64,000 nt of DNA, from positions 20,012,578 to 20,076,577 of the forward strand of contig NC_041716.1 in the NCBI RefSeq assembly GCF_900700375.1. The letters are read 5' to 3'. The position numbers and the translations under genes are program-made. This DNA is from Denticeps clupeoides (lineage: Eukaryota > Chordata > Actinopteri > Clupeiformes > Denticipitidae). Below, one piece after another: positions 57,835-64,000 of the stretch. Positions within the stretch are counted from its first letter, which is position 1, and each line of letters begins with the position of its first letter. The notes beneath the pieces are model-generated. The model saw only the letters and a list, made by a program, of their open reading frames with translations. It did no database searches and had not been told where the DNA came from.

Positions 57835-59487
57835 GTGAATGACGTTGGATTGGAGAAAGAACTTTTTCAAAGGTCATTTTACAGCATGATTAATGGTTTG
57901 ATTATGGTTGACTAATGGTTTGGTTTTTGACTGTATTTGTGACACATGGTTGTAGGGAACAAATCGTATTGATTCGATAAACAGTGCAACTGAGTGTTTC
58001 TATCAGGTCTTTAGTGAGATGAGATGTCAAATCAATCAAGTGTTTTGTCAGGGTTACCGTCCCAATACTGTGACGTAGTGTGGGCATTGTTTTCATGTCA
58101 TTACTATTCCCATGGAAAAAGACAGGTGATGCATAATTGGCATTAAATGATGCATTATTTCATTTATTTCCTTGCACTAAAGGTGACCAGTGTACGTCTA
58201 GTCAGGAACACAGAAGGTAGGAAAGAGAAGGAGTAGAACATAAGATGACCAAATAATCAGTTTCAGGGAAGAAACCAGCTTGTACTTCATGCTGTGATTC
58301 TTCTGGTCCTGCATGTACCACTAATGTTAACGTTCTGTCTTTCAATCAAGGGAACAAAGTGGTCAAAGCACAAGAAGAACTGAACTATTTAACCTGGCGG
58401 AGGAACCCTGGTTTACAAAAAACTGTACCGTAGATCAAACTGCACATCCTGAAATGGTCTCTCAAGTAGAAGATGACCAAGTGGACCAAGAGGTCACAGA
58501 CAGTGTTAGAGAGGGAGGGGCATCATACAGTAACCTTGACGAACTATAACCTATTGCGGTACACAGTGGTACTTAGACATGGTGAGCTGCTTCTAGCTAA
58601 CTTGTGTAAATACCTCTGCACCTTGATATATAGACATCAAAACTCACGTTGCGCCTTCAGCAGCACACGCACGTGTCCTTATTTCTTAAAATTCGTACAT
58701 TTCTGGATATTGGCAGCAGTATCAAGTTGCGCATATTACTACAGAGGTGGTGTTATGTTTCTCCACCCGTGTAATATTATTTCAAACCCAATATAGACCA
58801 TTTAGAACATGATCAACTATTCCGCCACTGTCATCATCTGGCATCTCATAGCTTGCAGGAGAATGTCTATCTGCTGCCTGAAGGAGCATCGCTGCTTTGA
58901 TGACTGTCTGCTCGGCTGGAGCTCCTGAATGTCCCGTGGAAGCTGGTTGCAGGTTCCATCTGCAGACGGAAGAAGGGTGTCTGTCAGCAGCAGCAACCGG
59001 GGCATTTTTCTGCTGGGCTAAGGCTGGTGTGTCCGTGAACAGATGCTATCACAGCTGTAGAGCCAGGGGTGGGAGGAGAGCTAGAGGGCGGGGTGAAGTG
59101 CTCTGAAGCCTGGATGATCTCTGTATTTGTTTTGTCCAATCAAATTGGCATCTGCATGCCAGAGAGTGAGATTCAGACCGCTTGTAGCGTCAGATTTTTC
59201 ATAAGCTTCTCTTCCATATTCGCAGGTTGATCTAAACACGATAGTGTGTGGGTATAAATTCTGACTGTGGTCCAGGCCTGTCATGTCCATCTCGAGCAGA
59301 ATTCTGGCCACGCACTACTGCCTTATGACACAGCTTTTATAGAAAGAAGGAAGCAGTTATACTAAATTAGATAAAATAAATTAGCTAAGCAATATTGATC
59401 GATTGATCCAGGGATAACTACGTTTCAGGTGGCAACATGATGGAGTGATGGAGTTTCTTCTGATGGTATTGGTGTGTTTCAAGATAC

Positions 59488-59712
59488 CAAGTGATTGTTT
59501 TGTCATTGTGATACACACAGCACAGCACACAACATCTGTCCTCTGTATTTATCCATCACCCTCAGTGAGCAGTCGGCAGCCATGAAAGGCGCCCGGGGGG
59601 CAGTGTGTGGGGACGGTACCTTCATCAAGGGGACCTCAGTGGCACCTTTGTGATTTGAACCTGTAATCCTTCGTTCAAGAGTCTTTCACTTTCTTGCCTG
59701 CTAGGCCATCTT
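59488..59712 (-). repeat. tRNA-derived SINE, family B
   Basis: On the minus strand: 'gatggcctagcaggcaagaaagtg', degenerate B box 'ggttcaaatcac', 'gtgccactgaggtcc', 'cccgggcgcctttcatggctgcc', and the tail 'acaatgacaaaacaatcactt'. Confidence 0.8.
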
Positions 59713-62700
59713 AGGATTCATCAGGCTCTAATTGTGAAAGAATTTTTCCAAGAAAAAACATTTTACAGGCTTTTTATAACCATTTTTAATAAAACACATT
59801 TGCACTCTTGGACTAGCTGCCACAAAGACACAAACTTATCCACTTTCAGAACAAAAAAAAGGTTGTGATTTTGCATGAGGTGATTATTGATGTGATGTTA
59901 CAGTGAATGCCGAATCACCTGTCATATGAATGGCATATAAAGCAGCGCGTGCAACTGCAGTCGATACTGACTTTTTATTTGTGGTTTGCCTCTTTGTTTA
60001 TTAAGTTCAGTCATAAGTTCAACATCTACTCTCAGAAAACACAATGCGGTTACTCTCACAGACACGGTTAACCCTGCGTTGTACCAGAAGGACTGAACCT
60101 GTAATTGCTGAGAATCTAAGGGGTAAGAGCACCGAGAAACGACCTCATCAACCAATAGTACGATGGCACTATAAATCTTGGCAGCTGAATTTGACCATGG
60201 CACGTGGTGCTGAGAGCAGGGTGGATCCGTCTCTGGACGACCCCTCCCAAGCGGCCGTCGGGGCAGCTCTGAAAGCCGAGACGGTGCTGTCCAGCTCGGG
60301 CCCGAGTGAATGAAATGCTTCCCCCACGGGTGATATTACCGTTATCGGCCTGTGCTTTTACAGCCCTGAAATGAGATTCATTAATAGGCCGGCTTTCCAG
60401 CTGCAGTGTAACCGTACAGTAGATCCTGTGTGTGGGTGGTTTACCTGGGAAAGAGAGATGGGAGCAGGATGCTGGCATTCTGTAATCGTGTGAAAGGGTC
60501 CACCCTACAGATTACAGGACTTAAAGGATCTGCTGCTAATGTTCCAGATAGTACAGAATACAAACTTTGTAAGACAGAGACCTTTGACAAACATATTATG
60601 TATTATCTACAAAATATAGGGGTGCGGGTATGTAGCAGTGTAACCAGCCTCATGTCTGGACCCAAACCTATACATCAGGCTGAAACATCAAGAAGGTCCA
60701 ACTTTTTAACAACTTGGAGTGAAAGGGGACACATACTGTGAAGCACCCTCCCCTTAGTGGTACCTTGATCATGGGGACCTCAGTGGTATTCTTGTGTAAA
60801 TAGTGATTGCCATACTAGTGTAGAAAGTCATGATCCGGTCTGGCAGGGGTTACGTGTAATGTTCCCTGATCGTGTTCACATGTGTATAATTATATGCGTG
60901 TATAAAGCTGCCCTGCTGTGTCTGTTTGTCGTTGGGTCATTGTCTGGTGATGTTCCCTTGTCCTGTCAGCTACGTATTAAACCCCTGTCTCGTGACATCG
61001 TGGGTATGTGTCCTCCTTCCTCGCCATGTCCAGCCATCGTGACAGTAGTGTATACTATTGTCAGGATTGGCCACAGGTGCTGTTTCCAGCTATAGCCAAT
61101 CCGGATTGCTGTTAAAAGCCTGTGACTCCGCCCCTCTGCAGCAGCGGCATTTTAGTGAACTCTGTGATGAACTTGACCTTCTTTTGTGAACCTGTTTGTG
61201 TTTTGAGCTCTGGCAACCGCCACACGCCTGCGGGCTAGATTATGTTGATCCCCTTTTTGTCCCCTGTTTTCGGCCATCGAGCCTGGTTTTTGTTTCTGTT
61301 TTAATAAAATCCCTTTCCGCCGTTCTGATTTCTAGAGACTATTTACACCTGCAGTCCTGTAGACTATGTACTGTAGACAGGGGTGCATTCTTCTTTAACA
61401 CGGGGATGTTTTGAAGATCCTGATAATCTACGCGCTTGGTTTGGTGGTGTACTTGTGTAGTGGCAGCAGTGTGATGAGAACAGGAGCCTGTCTGAGTTTA
61501 TGTGAACTGCTTAAAAGGTCTTTTCTAAAAGAGAATATCCTGGAATATCCATGACACGTCGGTGTGCGGTGTGAGGAGAGTAAAGTGAGCTGTGATCAAT
61601 GTGCAGCCAGAGTGCTTCCTTGGCTCGGGATTTGCTGACGGGGCTCTAATCGAGATCTTGTGCACCACGGCAGCACCGTGTCTCCCTGTCCCACTCTCTC
61701 TATTTGTCTGGGACAATTAGGAAGATTTTTTTGTCTGAGACACACACACACACAATCTCACACACACCTCCCAGCTCACTCTGAATGCAGCCCCATGCCG
61801 GCGAGACTGCAGCGGGCTCTGCAGACATTCACAGAGAATCGTATCTGCTGAAGCTGGTGAAGGCTTTCATTTTGGGGAGGGGGTGAAAGCCCCTGCTGGG
61901 TTTTGGGGTCAGACCGAAGGTAATGGCTTCTCAGGTGCTGATGTTTCATTTGTGAGCGCTGGCTGAATATGCTGAAGCTGCACCCTCTGACTGGGGCTTT
62001 GTTTTTCTCCCAAAATATTCCAAATAAGCGGGGGAATTTAATTAAAACCACATCACAGAAAACAATAAAAATATGACATGAAATAAATCCAATTCTGAGA
62101 TAAGTTAAATGCACGGATTAACGCAAGCCAATGGTCTAATGCAATAACATTAGTCACTGAACGTGACATGATCGCAGCAGATCATCATGCAAGGTGATGA
62201 TGCCACACTGAAACAGGAACATGTCTGCCTTCACCATTTTTAAGCCGTCTCCCCATATTAAAAATTGAGCAATACTTGAAACATAAATATATAAAGAATA
62301 CCTGTCCTCTGATTGGATCTCTTGTGAACACTTCTGTATAGCAACAGCCCGCCCCCTCCTCTCCCCTTTCTCTGGCTCCCCTCCCTTCCCCCTCCTCCTC
62401 CTCTTGGCAGCCCCCTTCGTGCCCTGGCGAGGGGCTTTTCTGCAGCATCTGGCGGCGTCGCCATGGCAACAGCGGCCCTGACCCCGAGTCTCCGGGCTTT
62501 GACCCGGATTGCTTTTGCTGTGGGTTACTCAGGCAGACGCCGTTGGTCGATTGACCTGCTTCTTATTGCCGGGGGGGGGGGGGTTCGGAGGTGGCTCCCT
62601 CCTTTGTGTGCGCGTGTGCGGAGTTCTGCTGGTGCCGGAGACACCACCGACTGGCTCAGCCCACTCTGCACTATTTCGGTGATGCTGTCTCACCGAGGGC

Positions 62701-63618
62701 TCATGCACTTGGTGAATCAGACGGTGGCTGCCTTTGAATATTTAAAGGGAGACGTCTGACTCGCCTGAAAAGCAACAGCATCCGCATGTAATATGACAGA
62801 AGAATAAGACGTGGAGCGGCTCTGTCTGGGGGGGCCATTAGATACATTTCACTGGGACTGATTCCCAGACATCAGATTTTGGTGTTTGGCGCCCAACACA
62901 CCTTCTGTCCTGCAGGATAAAAGATTTCTTGTTCAGAAAGTCGGAATGCTTCCTGGAATGCTGGCCTGGGAAGAGACATAGAAAGCGAGCGTGTGTGTGT
63001 GTCCCAGCCTGTTACGTTGCTCGTCTGAATGTGTCGAAGTGAGGATCAGACATTGGTGGAGATGCATCAGTCCTCGTGACGGTCGGCAACCCACTCAGAC
63101 TATATCTGGCTCTTTCCTTTCTTCACACACCCACAGATGCCGTTCACACCCATAAGGGTGAAACGTGTGCGTGAGCCTCACGGCCATTTTGACGCCCAGC
63201 CTTTGCCCCACATCTGCGCATTTGCTTTCAGTCATCATTTACGAATGGTTGGGTAATATCAACGCACACATACCGCACACATTTTTCTTTGTAGTTTATG
63301 GTCTGGGTGTGAATATTGAACATGAATAATCATTTTTTACTGTTATTATTAGTAGGAGTAATACTACGTACATTACAAAAGACATATTTTTGTTTTGTAT
63401 ATTGTTGCAGACCTTATTTATGTGTATTTTGTTTATCCAGCAGTATCCCTTGCATTGTGATGCTGAAACAGCATCTGACCTTATTGCAGCACCGAAGGTC
63501 GCTTGAATCAGTCTGGTATCTGGCAGCGTTGCATTTGACTGTATTAGCACAGCCAGTGCAGCAGTTTATAAGACAGGACCAGGGCGATGAATCCTCACCC
63601 CTCTGTCTCCATCCGTAG

Positions 63619-63780
63619 AGATGATTGACCAGCAGAGGGTGCTGCGCTCCAGCTGCCTGGTGACCGGGGTGCACACGCCTCCAATCCGGCGCAACAGCAA
63701 GCTGGCCACCCTCAGCCGTATCTTCCGGCCTTGGAAGTGGAGGAAAAAGAAAGGCGAAAAGCTGAAGCAGAGCTCCACAG
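63619..63780 (+). CDS. phactr3: phactr3 exon 2 (nuclear-localisation / first RPEL region)
   Basis: A 162-bp exon with acceptor (atccgtag) and donor (gtcagt), phase 1 at both ends. It encodes [20 protein letters not shown] and [16 protein letters not shown], the hallmark PHACTR N-terminal block (family: [28 protein letters not shown]). The basic WKWRKKK stretch is the known nuclear-localisation signal next to the first RPEL motif. It joins exon 1 in frame. Confidence 0.92.
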
Positions 63781-63857
63781 GTCAGTGTGTGTGTTTGGTG
63801 TAATGGCAGCCATATGACTCGTCATAATTCCAGATTCCATGCTTTCCGGACACACAG

Positions 63858-64000
63858 ATGTGGCGCTGGCCTGCGGGCTGCACACACCCGACCCTGGCTC
63901 TCCGTTCCAGGGGGTCTCGGACGTGGAGAGTCGCCTCCCCATCACCCAGCCCAACATGCTCAGTGTCAGCAGCATGGAGTACCTGGGCTCAGACCAGGAG
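63858..64000 (+). CDS. phactr3: possible phactr3 exon 3, continues past the window
   Basis: An acceptor-like 'ggacacacag' precedes a frame that continues exon 2 (phase 1) and stays open to the window end: DVALACGLHTPDPGSPF and LPITQPNMLSVSSMEYLGSDQE. This does not resemble the residues that follow KLKQ in other PHACTR proteins (ALEKKM…), so it may be a fish-specific or alternative exon, or a chance frame. Confidence 0.4.
   Translation, partial: MWRWPAGCTHPTLALRSRGSRTWRVASPSPSPTCSVSAAWSTWAQTR

Larger units (their letters stand above)
53573..63618 (+). other. phactr3 intron 1, remainder
   Basis: About 10 kb with no exon I can support. It contains SINEs (54716, 59488), GT/TG runs at 57320-57342 and 57800-57832, a CA run near 61740, and a G run at 62571-62583. 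A GC-richer part (about 62330-62760) could hold an alternative first exon, since PHACTR genes use several promoters. No donor or family-like N-terminus was found there. Confidence 0.5.

Noticed and set aside
58810-59010. Possible fragment of a dispersed repeat
   Set aside because: I could not match it to a family or find a second clear copy in the window.
60850-61330. Two GC-moderate segments with poly(A)-type signals that resemble parts of a dispersed element, perhaps LTR-like
   Set aside because: No matching ends or target duplication could be seen, so no family or limits are claimed.
62463-62759. 98-codon plus-strand frame starting MATAALTPSL as an alternative phactr3 first exon
   Set aside because: No donor in the right phase and no similarity to any PHACTR N-terminus; kept only as a GC-rich segment.

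Overview
This is a vertebrate nuclear window, most likely from a teleost fish. The evidence is spliced genes with GT-AG introns, CpG-rich first exons, vertebrate-type protein families, fish-type Tc1/mariner relics, and two tRNA-derived SINE families scattered through introns and spacers. I rebuilt the gene models by hand from reading frame, splice sites and remembered protein families. No alignment was run.

Layout. The left edge holds 5' exons of a ptpdc1-like phosphatase (minus strand), then a complete five-exon AIG1/ADTRP-family lipid hydrolase (3275-5155, minus). Next is a three-exon gene whose last exon is a long intact hAT-transposase-derived reading frame (6836-8978, minus). Just upstream on the same strand lie four decayed exons of a MYB-family (mybl2-like) DNA-binding domain (9316-10126). 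After a repeat-rich spacer with an IS630-like DNA transposon (13750-15477) come sgk2 (16703-20554, minus), l3mbtl1 (22576-29055, minus), srsf6 (30579-33511, minus), snx21 (34962-36704, plus), a three-WAP secreted protein gene (38881-39893, plus), pigt (41435-50184, minus) and the 5' part of phactr3 (52035 to beyond 64000, plus). A 200-base assembly gap lies at 51721-51920.

The order mybl2 - sgk2 - l3mbtl1 - srsf6, followed by snx21, a WFDC gene and pigt, resembles human 20q13.1, where the same gene set lies. The genes do not form a pathway. They cover chromatin reading (l3mbtl1), splicing (srsf6), endosomal sorting (snx21), GPI anchoring (pigt), ion-transport kinase signalling (sgk2) and actin/PP1 regulation (phactr3).

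Most notable: (1) a probably domesticated, catalytically altered hAT transposase gene beside (2) a broken mybl2 copy in the expected syntenic position; (3) a cluster of single-base frame breaks in pigt, mostly in base runs, that looks like base-level assembly error rather than decay; (4) a WAP domain lacking one disulfide cysteine; (5) a 735-bp polypyrimidine tract in phactr3 intron 1.
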